From CAVQGF01 sp045807945 (GTDB lineage Bacteria > Acidobacteriota > Terriglobia > Terriglobales > Acidobacteriaceae): a stretch of 56,962 nt of DNA. Positions 25,353 to 33,273 of the stretch are shown in pieces. Below the pieces are notes generated by a model, which was not told where the DNA came from, did not search any database, and was given only the letters and a program-made list of their open reading frames with translations. The DNA is taken from NCBI GenBank assembly GCA_045807945.1, contig JBJMGI010000058.1:1-56962 (forward strand), read 5' to 3'. Both the position numbers and the translations under genes were made by a program. Position 1 is the stretch's first letter, and each line of letters starts with the position of its first letter.

Positions 25353-25643
25353 TTACAAAGACATCATAGTGACCGGCGGCATCGAAGCATCGTATTGCCC
25401 ACCTTTCGAACCCTTTAGAACGAAAGACTTGTTGGCATAAGACTTGTGTACGAAACCATACGCCTCGACATAGACGTCCTCGGCCGGTGAATTGTTGATG
25501 TCATCAGATATCACCTGAACATGAAGTGCTCCCTCCTTTTCTGACGGTTGATCTGGGTTCTTAGCAGCCATCCAGATCGGAAAAACCGCAATTAGGAGTA
25601 TGAAACTATTGCGAATGAGATACCTAAAATCCAGCGACTTCAT
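25353..25643 (-). CDS. Small exported or membrane-anchored hypothetical protein
   Basis: A 96-residue protein. The N-terminus (MKSLDFRYLIRNSFILLIAVFPIWMAA) is a signal peptide or anchor, followed by a short domain (GALHVQVISDDINNSPAEDVYVEAYGFV) resembling a transthyretin-like or carboxypeptidase-regulatory fold. A very good Shine-Dalgarno (AGAGGAG) sits 6 bases before ATG 25643, which supports it being a gene. Downstream, 25153-25352 holds nothing recognisable. Function unknown. Confidence 0.6.
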   Translation of the reverse strand: MKSLDFRYLIRNSFILLIAVFPIWMAAKNPDQPSEKEGALHVQVISDDINNSPAEDVYVEAYGFVHKSYANKSFVLKGSKGGQYDASMPPVTMMSL

Positions 25644-25686
25644 CGGAACTCCTCTTGGTTGAATAAATCGCAGTCTGCTGTCCCAA

Positions 25687-27462
25687 CTAGCCCTTCTTTA
25701 TGGCCTTGGTGAACTTCGCCGCGGGCAAAGTGTTCAGCACGTCATCTTTTGTAAGCCACGCACGTCTCGCCTGCAAAATTCCGTACTTCATCTTTTCCAT
25801 ATGCGACGTGTGATGCGCGTCAGTGTCGATCATGATCTTCACTCCCGCCTCCTTCGCCTGCCGCAGATGCCTGTCGCATAGGTCGAGCCGGTCAGGATAC
25901 GCGTTCAGCTCCATGGCGACTTTGTTCTTCGCCGCTGCCTTCAGGATCGCGTCCATGTCGTAGGCGTAAGCGTCGCGGCGCAGAAGCATGCGCCCAGTCG
26001 GATGTCCGATCACGGAAACGTTCTTGTTCGAGATCGCCTTCAGCAATCGGTCCGTCATTTTCGACGGCTCCTGCTGAAAATGCGAATGGACGCTCGCGAT
26101 CACGATGTCCATCTGCTCGAGGACAGAGTCAGACAGGTCGAGCTCGCCATCCTGCAGAATGTCCACCTCGATGCCCGCGAGCACCGTAATACCTTCCATG
26201 CGCTTGCCGACCGCCCATATCCGCTTCAGGTGGGCCTCGGCGCGTTTGTCATCGAGTCCGTTCGCGAACGCCAGGTTCTTGGAGTGGTCGGTGATGGCCA
26301 TGTACTCGTAGCCACGCTCCTGCGCTGCCGTCGCCATCTCTTCAATGGAATTGCGACCGTCGGTTTCTGTGGTGTGCATGTGCACATCGCCACGGATATC
26401 GCTCTGGATGATCAGCTGGGGAAGTGTGTGCTGCTCGGCCGCTTCGATCTCGCCCGTGTTCTCGCGCAGCTCCGGTGCAATGTAATCGAGCCCGAGCTTG
26501 GCGTAAATCTCCTCTTCGGTCTTGCTGGCGACGATGGCTCCCGCCGAGCGCTTCGCCTCATCGCCATTCTTTCCATTCGCCTTGAGCTTCGCCAGCCCGT
26601 ACTCATTGAGCGTGTAACCCATCTTGATCGCGCGCTGACGAAGCGCGACGTTGTGCGATTTCGATCCCGTGAAGTACTGCATCGCCGCGCCGAAGGAATC
26701 CGGCGGGAGCAGCCGCACATCCACTTGCATCCCGCTGCGAAGCTTGATGCTGACTTTGTTCTCGCCTTGTCCTAGCACCTGCAGCACGCCAGGGAAATTG
26801 ATGATCTTCTCGATCACCGCCTCACGTTGCTTCTGGTTCCCGCAGCACTTCCCGGTGACCAGCACATCGAGATCGCCTACGGTTTCACGCCCGCGCCGCA
26901 GTGAGCCCGCGGGCGTGACGCGTTCCACACCAGGCAATCCAGTGAGCAATCCCGTAAGTTTCTCTGCAATCGCGTCCGCTGTGTCCAGGAGAAAGCGCCC
27001 AGAGATGCGCTTGTAATCCTCGATGCCCTTCAGAATCTTCTGTTCGTTCTTTTCGCCCATGCGCGGCAGGGTGCGCAGCTTGCCTTCGGCGGCGAGCTTC
27101 GCCACGCCATCTACGTCGCAGACCTGGAAGGCGTCCCAGATCAGCGCGATGGTTTTTGGTCCCAGGCCTTGTATCTTTAGCAGCTCGAGCATGCTCGGAC
27201 GGAATTGTGTGAGCAGCTCCGAGTGCAGCCGCAGCTTGCCTTCGGCTGCGATTTCGCGGATGTTCGCCGCCATGCCTTTCCCGATGCCCGGGATCTCGAG
27301 CAGCTTCTTCTCGTCGCCGACGAAATCGATGATCTGGTTGGGAAGCGCTTCGATGGCCTCGGCGGCGCGACGGTAGGAGCGAATACGAAACGGATCGTCG
27401 CCGCGGACCTCCATCAGGTCAGCAGTCTCGTAGAACGTATTAGCAATGGATTTGTTGTCCAA
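25687..27462 (-). CDS. polX: Family X DNA polymerase with PHP exonuclease domain (PolX)
   Basis: A 591-residue DNA repair polymerase. An N-terminal 8-kDa-like/HhH region (IPGIGKGMAANI ~57-68, IQGLGPKTIALI ~97-108) is followed by the nucleotidyltransferase palm with GSLRRGRETVGDLDVLV (Asp197, Asp199) and a third Asp248 (MQVDVR). The C-terminal PHP domain starts at ~358 (GDVHMHTTETDG, His361/His363) and includes AITDHS, GIEVDI, SVHSHF and DTDAHH, the metal ligands for 3'-5' exonuclease activity. Full-length compared with Bacillus PolX. It stands 6 bases after the propeller gene on the same strand. Confidence 0.95.
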   Translation of the reverse strand: MDNKSIANTFYETADLMEVRGDDPFRIRSYRRAAEAIEALPNQIIDFVGDEKKLLEIPGIGKGMAANIREIAAEGKLRLHSELLTQFRPSMLELLKIQGLGPKTIALIWDAFQVCDVDGVAKLAAEGKLRTLPRMGEKNEQKILKGIEDYKRISGRFLLDTADAIAEKLTGLLTGLPGVERVTPAGSLRRGRETVGDLDVLVTGKCCGNQKQREAVIEKIINFPGVLQVLGQGENKVSIKLRSGMQVDVRLLPPDSFGAAMQYFTGSKSHNVALRQRAIKMGYTLNEYGLAKLKANGKNGDEAKRSAGAIVASKTEEEIYAKLGLDYIAPELRENTGEIEAAEQHTLPQLIIQSDIRGDVHMHTTETDGRNSIEEMATAAQERGYEYMAITDHSKNLAFANGLDDKRAEAHLKRIWAVGKRMEGITVLAGIEVDILQDGELDLSDSVLEQMDIVIASVHSHFQQEPSKMTDRLLKAISNKNVSVIGHPTGRMLLRRDAYAYDMDAILKAAAKNKVAMELNAYPDRLDLCDRHLRQAKEAGVKIMIDTDAHHTSHMEKMKYGILQARRAWLTKDDVLNTLPAAKFTKAIKKG

Positions 27463-27468
27463 GCAGGG

Positions 27469-28653
27469 TCAGTGCAATTCTATCTCGCGCAGCCACTGCA
27501 TGCTTGCGACGTCCACAACTCCGATTCCGTTGCGGTCCTCGAACGTCACGTACATCGTTTTCCCATCAGGTGAGAGCGCGATCGACGAAGACGCGTGATG
27601 TTCCATCGGAAGAAGTCCTGCTTCGCGCCCGATTTTTCCGTCCTGAAAGTTCGCTTCTGGAACGTCGAGCGCACCCGAGGTGTACGCCCTCATGGCATCT
27701 GCATCAGTCACCACCATCCGCGTCGGCCAGGTGGACGAATCGGCAACTACGCGCACCGTCTCGGTCGTTTTACCTGTGATCTTGCTGATTGCGCCACTAT
27801 CCGCTGCCGCCACCATCACTGCCGTCGCGTTTGCATTCATCGCCACACCTGCCGGAGTGCCGGGGGTAACGATGCCGCTCACGATTCTTCGCGCGGGAAG
27901 ATCGAAGATCAACAGATTCGCTCGATGGCTGGTCGCGAATGTGACGGCAACACGGCTGCCGTCAGCGGATACGGCAAGATGCTGCGGCGCGGTATACGTC
28001 GGCAGTTCCACTAGTTGCGGCGTCGAATTTGCGATCCCGAGGGGCCGGTCGGGGAAGAACTCCAGGCTCGCGTGCAGATCGTTGCTGCCCCCGGCCAGCA
28101 CAATGGCAGCTCCCGAAGCTTCCGACCAAACGATATCGTGCGCATTCGGTTGCAATTCGCGGCGCACGTGCGCACTCAGGTCGGCAGAAAAAATCTGCAA
28201 TGTCGGCTGAGGCTCGAAAACCTTATCGTTATCCGGTTCAGCCTGCCCCGCGTCCATCAGCACGAGGGCCGTATCGCGCGACGCGAACGTGACCGCCAGG
28301 ATGGGTGCTCCCAAACGGGCAGACGAAATCGTCTTGCCGGAAGAGCTATCTACGATCCGCACAGTTCCGTCGCGCAGCCCCACAAGCAAGCGCGAACCGT
28401 CGGAAGAAACTGCGATCGCACGGTCCGACGATCCGAGCACGACCGGCTTTTGCGGACGCGACTTGACCACCATCACTGCCAGCAGCAACACGCCTAGAAT
28501 TGCGCACGCCACCGCGAACACAGTTTTCTGCGGGAACTCGCCCAATGGGCCAAGCTCCACCATCTTCACCCGAACAGTCTTTTGCTTCGGCGATGCGGTG
28601 TCGGCCGGAATGTCTTCCCAAACGTCAGGAAGGCTGGGCGGCTTCTCTGCCAT
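27469..28653 (-). CDS. Membrane-anchored YVTN/WD-like beta-propeller protein
   Basis: 394 residues: a cytoplasmic N-terminal segment of ~45 residues with KKs and Pro (MAEKPPSLPDVWEDIPADTA), one helix (~46-64, TVFAVACAILGVLLLAVMVV) and then a seven-bladed-like propeller. Typical blades are DRAIAVSSDGSRLLVGLRDG, PQHLAVSADGSRVAVTFATS and SSSIALSPDGKTMYVTFEDR. The propeller would face the periplasm. Start chosen at ATG 28653; a longer frame from 28725 crosses the terminator of the cold-shock gene. Probably co-transcribed with polX. Ligand unknown. Confidence 0.78.
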   Translation of the reverse strand: MAEKPPSLPDVWEDIPADTASPKQKTVRVKMVELGPLGEFPQKTVFAVACAILGVLLLAVMVVKSRPQKPVVLGSSDRAIAVSSDGSRLLVGLRDGTVRIVDSSSGKTISSARLGAPILAVTFASRDTALVLMDAGQAEPDNDKVFEPQPTLQIFSADLSAHVRRELQPNAHDIVWSEASGAAIVLAGGSNDLHASLEFFPDRPLGIANSTPQLVELPTYTAPQHLAVSADGSRVAVTFATSHRANLLIFDLPARRIVSGIVTPGTPAGVAMNANATAVMVAAADSGAISKITGKTTETVRVVADSSTWPTRMVVTDADAMRAYTSGALDVPEANFQDGKIGREAGLLPMEHHASSSIALSPDGKTMYVTFEDRNGIGVVDVASMQWLREIELH

Positions 28654-28714
28654 GCCGGAGAGTATAGCGTTGAAAAATCGGGAGGGAAGTGCCGGAGGGA
28701 CATGTTCCAAAACT

Positions 28715-28739
28715 AAAGCCCGCACGCGGCGGGCTTTTT
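28715..28739 (-). terminator. Rho-independent terminator of the cold-shock gene
   Basis: Perfect 9-bp stem AAAGCCCGC/GCGGGCTTT with a 5-base loop (28715-28737), 20 bases after the csp stop. T-rich sequence follows on both strands, so it can act in either direction. Confidence 0.8.
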
Positions 28740-28756
28740 GGAGGGAACAGGAAAAT

Positions 28757-28972
28757 TTATTGGGTTACCGGTTTTGTCACGTTCTCAGCCTGGGGACCTT
28801 TTTGCCCCTGGACGATCTCGAACTCAACGTCGTCCCCTTCTTGCAGGCTCTTATAGCCTTCGCTTGATATCGCGCTGTAATGGACGAAAACATCCGGCCC
28901 ATCATCGCGACCGATAAAACCGAAGCCCTTAGCATTATTAAACCACTTCACTTTACCCTTGATGCGGGACAC
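28757..28972 (-). CDS. Cold-shock protein (CspA family)
   Basis: A 71-residue single OB-fold RNA/DNA chaperone. Both nucleic-acid motifs are present: KGFGFIGRDD (RNP1) and VFVHYSAI (RNP2). The N-terminus KGKVKWFNNAKGFGFI is textbook. GTG 28972 is the start, preceded by GGAGG. An excellent promoter (29059-29087) and a terminator (28715-28739) make this a monocistronic gene with an ~80-base leader, in which cold-shock control often lies; no specific leader structure was established. Confidence 0.96.
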   Translation of the reverse strand: MSRIKGKVKWFNNAKGFGFIGRDDGPDVFVHYSAISSEGYKSLQEGDDVEFEIVQGQKGPQAENVTKPVTQ

Positions 28973-29058
28973 TTACACTTTCCTCCGAACGGGGTGCTGA
29001 CTACGGTTGGACGCAATCAGGGAATGCCTGTTACCAGCTAGTTGCGGCTGTATTTCTC

Positions 29059-29087
29059 ATTGTCGGATACCGTACCAATGTTGTCAA
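29059..29087 (-). promoter_or_regulatory. Sigma-70-type promoter of the cold-shock gene
   Basis: On the minus strand a perfect -35 TTGACA (29082-29087), a 17-base spacer and a -10 GACAAT (29059-29064, 4 of 6) precede the GTG start by about 87 bases. Confidence 0.7.
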
Positions 29088-29120
29088 GTTAGTACACATA
29101 GGGATAACACGCAAAAACAA

Positions 29121-29149
29121 AAAAATCCCACCGAAGTGGGACTTTTTTT
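29121..29149 (-). terminator. Bidirectional terminator after the Ser/Gly/Thr-rich lipoprotein gene
   Basis: Stem TCCCAC/GTGGGA (29126-29131 with 29136-29141), 4-base loop, flanked by A runs on the left and a T run on the right. It therefore ends transcripts on the minus strand (lipoprotein gene, 27 bases upstream) and could also work on the plus strand. Confidence 0.75.
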
Positions 29150-29175
29150 GGGTTTTCCTGGTTCAATCCGAGCTA

Positions 29176-29667
29176 TTACGGGTTGGTGGTGCTCCCGCTT
29201 CCGCCCGTCGTGCCGGTGCCGCTGGTTGCACTGCTGCCGCGGCGATGGTGACGTCCTTGCGTGCTGCTACCTGAGGTGCCCGAAGTTCCCGAAGCGCCCG
29301 AGCCGCTGCTGCCCGTTCCGCTCGTGCCGGTCGTGCCCGCTGCGGACCCGCTGGTGTCGCTGCCCGAACCGGTGCCCGAAGCCGATGAACCGGTTCCGCT
29401 GTCCGATCCGCTGGCTCCGCTGGTGCCAGTCGTTCCGGCCGAAGAGCCGCTAGCGTCGCTTCCGCCTGTGCCTGAGGTCGAAGAGCCGCTTCCGCTCGAA
29501 CCCTGATCCGAGCTCGAACCCGTACCGCCAGCCGAAGCTCCTGACCCTGAGCCGCTGCCGCTGCTCCCACTGCCGCCCTGTCCGGTTGTGCCACCGCGAT
29601 TTTGCGAGCAGCCCAGCACAAAGATCAGGACCGCGGTCGCCGTTAATAGGGAAAGTGTTTTGAACAT
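29176..29667 (-). CDS. Ser/Gly/Thr-rich low-complexity lipoprotein
   Basis: A 163-residue protein. A lipoprotein signal (MFKTLSLLTATAVLIFVLGC, lipobox Cys20) is followed by ~125 residues made almost only of Ser, Gly, Thr, Ala and a few Asp (e.g. GSGSSGSGSGSGASAGG, SAGTTGTSG). A short basic break (QGRHHRRGS) interrupts it before a final SGT stretch. GGAGG precedes ATG 29667 and a terminator follows, so it is a real gene and not a repeat artefact. An extended, perhaps glycosylated, surface tether is one guess. Antisense frames through it are shadows of the repeat. Confidence 0.75.
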   Translation of the reverse strand: MFKTLSLLTATAVLIFVLGCSQNRGGTTGQGGSGSSGSGSGSGASAGGTGSSSDQGSSGSGSSTSGTGGSDASGSSAGTTGTSGASGSDSGTGSSASGTGSGSDTSGSAAGTTGTSGTGSSGSGASGTSGTSGSSTQGRHHRRGSSATSGTGTTGGSGSTTNP

Positions 29668-29764
29668 GCTTGTTCCTCCAATCGATTGGTTAAGGTGAGA
29701 TGGGGAACGGAGGACAAAGTGTTCACGGCCAACAAGAGCCATCGCTTGCCACCAGATGGAAGCG

Positions 29765-30319
29765 CTACTTCGCCCGGAGGTTCTCGCGTAGCCACAAGAT
29801 CGAGCATGCGGTCTTTGCGTCGATGATCCGCCCGCCGCGGATCATCTTGATCGCCGAGGAAAGCGGTACCCAGCGGCTCGCGATAAATTCGTCGGCTTCC
29901 GGCTGAGCTTTGCCTTTCGTGAGCCCAGTTGCGAGGTAGATGAACATCATCTCGTCGAGAAATCCTGGGCTCACGTAGAACTCTAAGAATTTCTTCCAAC
30001 GCTTTGCTGTGTAGCCGGTTTCTTCCTGCAGTTCGCGCCTCGCTGCGACCAGCGGATTCTCGCCGCCATCGATCTTTCCCGCCGGCAATTCCCAAAGCTC
30101 CCCCTCCGCAGCGTAGCGGTACTGCCGCTCGAGAAGGATTCTGGGCTTGCTGCCGCCGTCGACTGCCAAAATGACTACCGACCCGCGATGGCGCACGATC
30201 TCGCGCATCACCACAATGCCGCTGGGCTCGCGCACTTTGTCGAGCACGACCCGGAAAATTCGGCCCTTGTAGATCGTCTTAGACGACAGCAGTTTTGCAT
30301 TCTTTTTCTTCGCAGCCAT
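29765..30319 (-). CDS. Nudix hydrolase (ADP-ribose pyrophosphatase-like)
   Basis: A 184-residue protein with a complete Nudix box: G-x5-E-x7-REL-x-EE-x-G at ~84-107 (GKIDGGENPLVAARREL then QEETGY). Surrounding features (ERQYRYAAEGELWELPAG before, LEFYVSPGFLDEMMFIYLA after) are those of the ADP-ribose pyrophosphatase group. It would hydrolyse ADP-ribose or related NDP-sugars. ATG 30319 lies at the edge of an inverted repeat shared with the divergent gene at 30367. Confidence 0.92.
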   Translation of the reverse strand: MAAKKKNAKLLSSKTIYKGRIFRVVLDKVREPSGIVVMREIVRHRGSVVILAVDGGSKPRILLERQYRYAAEGELWELPAGKIDGGENPLVAARRELQEETGYTAKRWKKFLEFYVSPGFLDEMMFIYLATGLTKGKAQPEADEFIASRWVPLSSAIKMIRGGRIIDAKTACSILWLRENLRAK

Positions 30320-30361
30320 TCGAGAACTATAAATGAGCCGTCCCCGCCTGCTATTCTCGAA
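30319..30361. repeat. Inverted repeat spanning the Nudix/DUF2520 divergent intergenic region
   Basis: Perfect 8-bp arms TTCGAGAA (30319-30326) and TTCTCGAA (30354-30361), separated by 27 bases, lie between two divergent start codons. They could be two half-sites of a shared operator. The left arm overlaps the first base of the Nudix start codon. Confidence 0.35.
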
Positions 30362-30366
30362 CTAAA

Positions 30367-31227
30367 TTGGCTCGTAAGAACTCCATCACGATTGTTGGCG
30401 CCGGCAACGTCGCGCGGGTGCTCGCGCCCGCGCTGCGGCGGGCTGGATATCGCGTGGACGAGATCGTCTCGCGCGATCGGCCGGACTCAGTCCGCCGTGC
30501 CAAGGCACTGGCGCGCGCGTCGCGATCCACGGCGTCAACGTTCGCCGACGCCCGCCTTACCGCTGATGTGATTTGGATCTGCTCGACCGACGACGCCATC
30601 GCGAGCACGGCGCAGCTCCTGGGAAAACGACGGGACATTCTCTGGAGCGGGAAGATAGTTCTGCACGCCAGCGGAGCTATGACCAGCGATGAACTTGGAC
30701 TCTTGAAAAAGCGCGGTGCTTCCGTTGCCTCGGCTCACTTCATGCAAACCTTCGCTCCCGGCTCGAACCCGACGCTGAGAGTCCCATTTGCAGTGGAAGG
30801 CGACAAGCGCGCGAAAGAAGTTGCGCTGAAGATCGGACGCGACCTGGGAGCAAAGCCGTTCCTCATCCGCAAGCAGAACAAAGTCCTCTATCACGCGATG
30901 GGTTCATTCTCGTCGCCGATGATTGTTGCGGTGCTTTCGCTTGGCGAAGAGCTTGGGCGGGTTGCGGGTCTCTCAAAAGAGGAGATCAAACTGGTGATGG
31001 CCCCCATTTTTTTGCGAACCGGCGAGAACTATCTGAAGAAGGGAACCAAGGTCGCATTCGGCGGGCCGATCAACCGCGGAAATATCGCGACCGTGAAGAA
31101 GCAGCTACAAGAACTGAAAAAGGTGCCGGATGCGCGCGCCGCTTACCTTGCTCTCGCGACCGCTGCGATCAAGCGGCTGCCCGTCGCGAATAAGAAGGAA
31201 CTTGAGCGTCTGTTCAAGAATGCCTAG
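30367..31227 (+). CDS. DUF2520 / Rossmann-fold dehydrogenase-like protein
   Basis: 286 residues. The N-terminal NAD(P)-binding motif ITIVGAGNVARVLAPAL (~7-23) is of the F420/NADP-oxidoreductase type. A middle segment GKIVLHASGAMTSDELG...ASAHFMQTF resembles ProC/DUF2520 proteins, and a C-terminal all-helical DUF2520 domain follows (~155-286). In other bacteria this family neighbours pantothenate genes, but none is here. TTG 30367 is the start. It converges with ribA, overlapping by 4 bases. Confidence 0.82.
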   Translation: MARKNSITIVGAGNVARVLAPALRRAGYRVDEIVSRDRPDSVRRAKALARASRSTASTFADARLTADVIWICSTDDAIASTAQLLGKRRDILWSGKIVLHASGAMTSDELGLLKKRGASVASAHFMQTFAPGSNPTLRVPFAVEGDKRAKEVALKIGRDLGAKPFLIRKQNKVLYHAMGSFSSPMIVAVLSLGEELGRVAGLSKEEIKLVMAPIFLRTGENYLKKGTKVAFGGPINRGNIATVKKQLQELKKVPDARAAYLALATAAIKRLPVANKKELERLFKNA

Positions 31228-31838
31228 CTGAACAGGTGTCCCATCTTTTCTTTTTTCGTGCGCAGATAATCTTTCGAAAGCGAATTCGGCTCAACCTCGC
31301 ACGGCACCCGTTCCGTAACTTCGATCCCCGCAGACGTCAGCGAATTCAGCTTCTGCGGATTATTCGAGAGCAACCGCACGCGCCGCACTCCCAACTGCTT
31401 CAATATCTCGGACGGAAGCTGGAACAAGCGCAGGTCCGCTTCGTAGCCAAGGTCCTGATTCGCTTCCACGGTGTCGCGTCCCTGGTCTTGCAGCGCGTAC
31501 GCCTGCAACTTCGCCATCAACCCGATGCCGCGGCCTTCCTGCTGCTCGTAGATCAGGATGCCTTTGCCTTCCTCCGCGATCATCGAGAGCGCCTTCTCGA
31601 GTTGCTGGCGGCAGTCGCAGCGCAGCGACCCGAGGACATCTCCGGTCATGCACTGCGAATGGATGCGCATCAGTGGCGCCGTCCCGCTGGTCGAGGTCAC
31701 GTCGCCCATCACGAGCGCCACCGCCGTTTCCACGCGCTTCTCGCCAGCGACGCTGCCCTCAAAGCCATGGATGCGGAACTTTCCCCACTGCGTGGGTAGC
31801 TCCGCCTCCGCCATCTTCTTCACTCGAAAGGAACTCAC
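31224..31838 (-). CDS. ribA: GTP cyclohydrolase II
   Basis: First committed enzyme of riboflavin synthesis, opening the GTP ring; 204 residues. The zinc cysteines are seen at Cys63, Cys74 and Cys76 (SQCMTGDVLGSLRCDC), with the GTP-binding/catalytic YEQQEGRGIGLMAK and VRLLSNNPQKL. It is the single-domain form without a RibB fusion. GTG 31838 gives the usual N-terminus (VKKMAEAELPTQWG); ATG 31814 is possible. ribD and ribE lie 20 kb away in this window. Confidence 0.95.
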   Translation of the reverse strand: MSSFRVKKMAEAELPTQWGKFRIHGFEGSVAGEKRVETAVALVMGDVTSTSGTAPLMRIHSQCMTGDVLGSLRCDCRQQLEKALSMIAEEGKGILIYEQQEGRGIGLMAKLQAYALQDQGRDTVEANQDLGYEADLRLFQLPSEILKQLGVRRVRLLSNNPQKLNSLTSAGIEVTERVPCEVEPNSLSKDYLRTKKEKMGHLFS

Positions 31839-31920
31839 AAGGCCATTATAGATGCGGCCGCACCGCTGAAAGGCTCAGCGACCAGCGTGCTAGAGTGGTC
31901 TCAAATATTGGTCTAAGCAG

Positions 31921-33273
31921 ATGGAACAGAGACTCATTTGGATAACGCTACTGGTCCGGCTCGGCGTTGCTGCCGCCGTCGCCGGAGCACTGGTGCGTTC
32001 GCGTTACTTCAAGTTTCTGCTCTTTCGCGAAGACCGCAGCTGGAAACAGAAGATCTATCTTGTTCTGTTCCTGGGTACGCCGTTCGCGCTCGGTGTGCTG
32101 GTGCGCGTGATTGTGAAGAATTTTCAGGCGGCGGACCTCGCCTTCGAGTACTCGCTCCTGGTCGGCGTTCTCGCCGGCAGAATGGCCGGCATCATCGGCG
32201 CGTTTTTCGTCTCCATTCCCGCGATCATTAACGGCGAGTGGCTCGCTTTGCCTTTCAATCTTGCCGCTGGATACATCGCCGGCGCGCTCCGCATCGCCGC
32301 CAAAGACAAAGAAGAGATCTGGTGGTTTTCGCCGCTCATCGACCTCAGCATCTATCGCTGGATTAAACGCTTCGTTCGCCATCCTCACATCGAATGGCAG
32401 CCCGTTTTTGCTTTCGTGATCTTTGCCTTGCAAGTCATCCACACCGAGTTAGGCAAGCTCTATCCCGGCAAGATGTTCGTTTTGCAGAGCGATCACTGGC
32501 TGGTGTCTTTGGCCATTTACGCCAGCACGGTCATGGTGGTCGCGATTCCGCTGAAGATCTGGACCAGTACGCGCATTGAGATGAAGCTCGAGGAATCAGA
32601 GCGCCTGCTTCTACAGGCGCGAATGGAAGCGTTGCAGAGCCAGATCAATCCTCACTTTCTGTTCAACACGCTCAACTCCGTTTCATCGCTGGTGCGCGTG
32701 AATCCCGATACTGCGCGCGCGGTCATCTTGAAGCTTGCGAGCATCCTGCGACGGCTTTTGAACCAGCAACAGTCGTTCGTGCAACTGCGCGATGAAGTCG
32801 AGTTCATCGACGATTATCTCGATATCGAAGTTGTGCGCTTCGGCGAGAAGCTGCGCGTCATTAAGCAGCTCGATCCGGAAACTCTCGAAGCTTACGTTCC
32901 CAGCATGATTTTGCAGCCGTTGGTCGAGAACTCCATCAAACACGGGTTGTCGCCGAAGATCGAAGGCGGCAGCATCATCATCCGCAGCCGCGTGGAACAA
33001 GAAAAGCTGGTCATCGAAGTCGAAGACGACGGGGTCGGAATGGACGCGTCCGAAGCCTCAGCCACTCCCGACCGCACACGCATCGGCATGGCCAACGTCG
33101 CCGAGCGTTTGAAAGTGCTCTATCCCAATACCGCATGGATGACAGTCGGGAACCGCATGCACGGCGGTACCGTCATTACCTTGCACTTGCCTTATCTGGT
33201 GGGGACATCGGACTTGGAGCCGGTCTGGGTGGACTCCGCGATTCAGGACTCGCGTTCCAAGACCTTGCGGTAG
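31921..33273 (+). CDS. LytS/YehU-type sensor histidine kinase
   Basis: A 450-residue membrane kinase. An N-terminal helix (~5-22) precedes a multi-helix 5TMR-LYT-type region (~45-210; conserved GRMAGIIGAFFVSIPAIING). A His_kinase domain follows with phospho-acceptor His245 in QSQINPHFLFNTLNS, then an HATPase domain (LQPLVENSIKHGL, VEDDGVGMD). Such kinases pair with LytTR regulators, but none is adjacent. The gene runs 31 bases into the 3' end of the convergent bshA gene. Confidence 0.92.
   Translation: MEQRLIWITLLVRLGVAAAVAGALVRSRYFKFLLFREDRSWKQKIYLVLFLGTPFALGVLVRVIVKNFQAADLAFEYSLLVGVLAGRMAGIIGAFFVSIPAIINGEWLALPFNLAAGYIAGALRIAAKDKEEIWWFSPLIDLSIYRWIKRFVRHPHIEWQPVFAFVIFALQVIHTELGKLYPGKMFVLQSDHWLVSLAIYASTVMVVAIPLKIWTSTRIEMKLEESERLLLQARMEALQSQINPHFLFNTLNSVSSLVRVNPDTARAVILKLASILRRLLNQQQSFVQLRDEVEFIDDYLDIEVVRFGEKLRVIKQLDPETLEAYVPSMILQPLVENSIKHGLSPKIEGGSIIIRSRVEQEKLVIEVEDDGVGMDASEASATPDRTRIGMANVAERLKVLYPNTAWMTVGNRMHGGTVITLHLPYLVGTSDLEPVWVDSAIQDSRSKTLR

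Noticed and set aside
29261..29506. A Pro/Val/Leu/Glu-rich plus-strand frame resembling a repeat protein
   Set aside because: It is the reverse complement of the Ser/Gly/Thr-rich lipoprotein repeats, which have the lipobox, ribosome-binding site and terminator.
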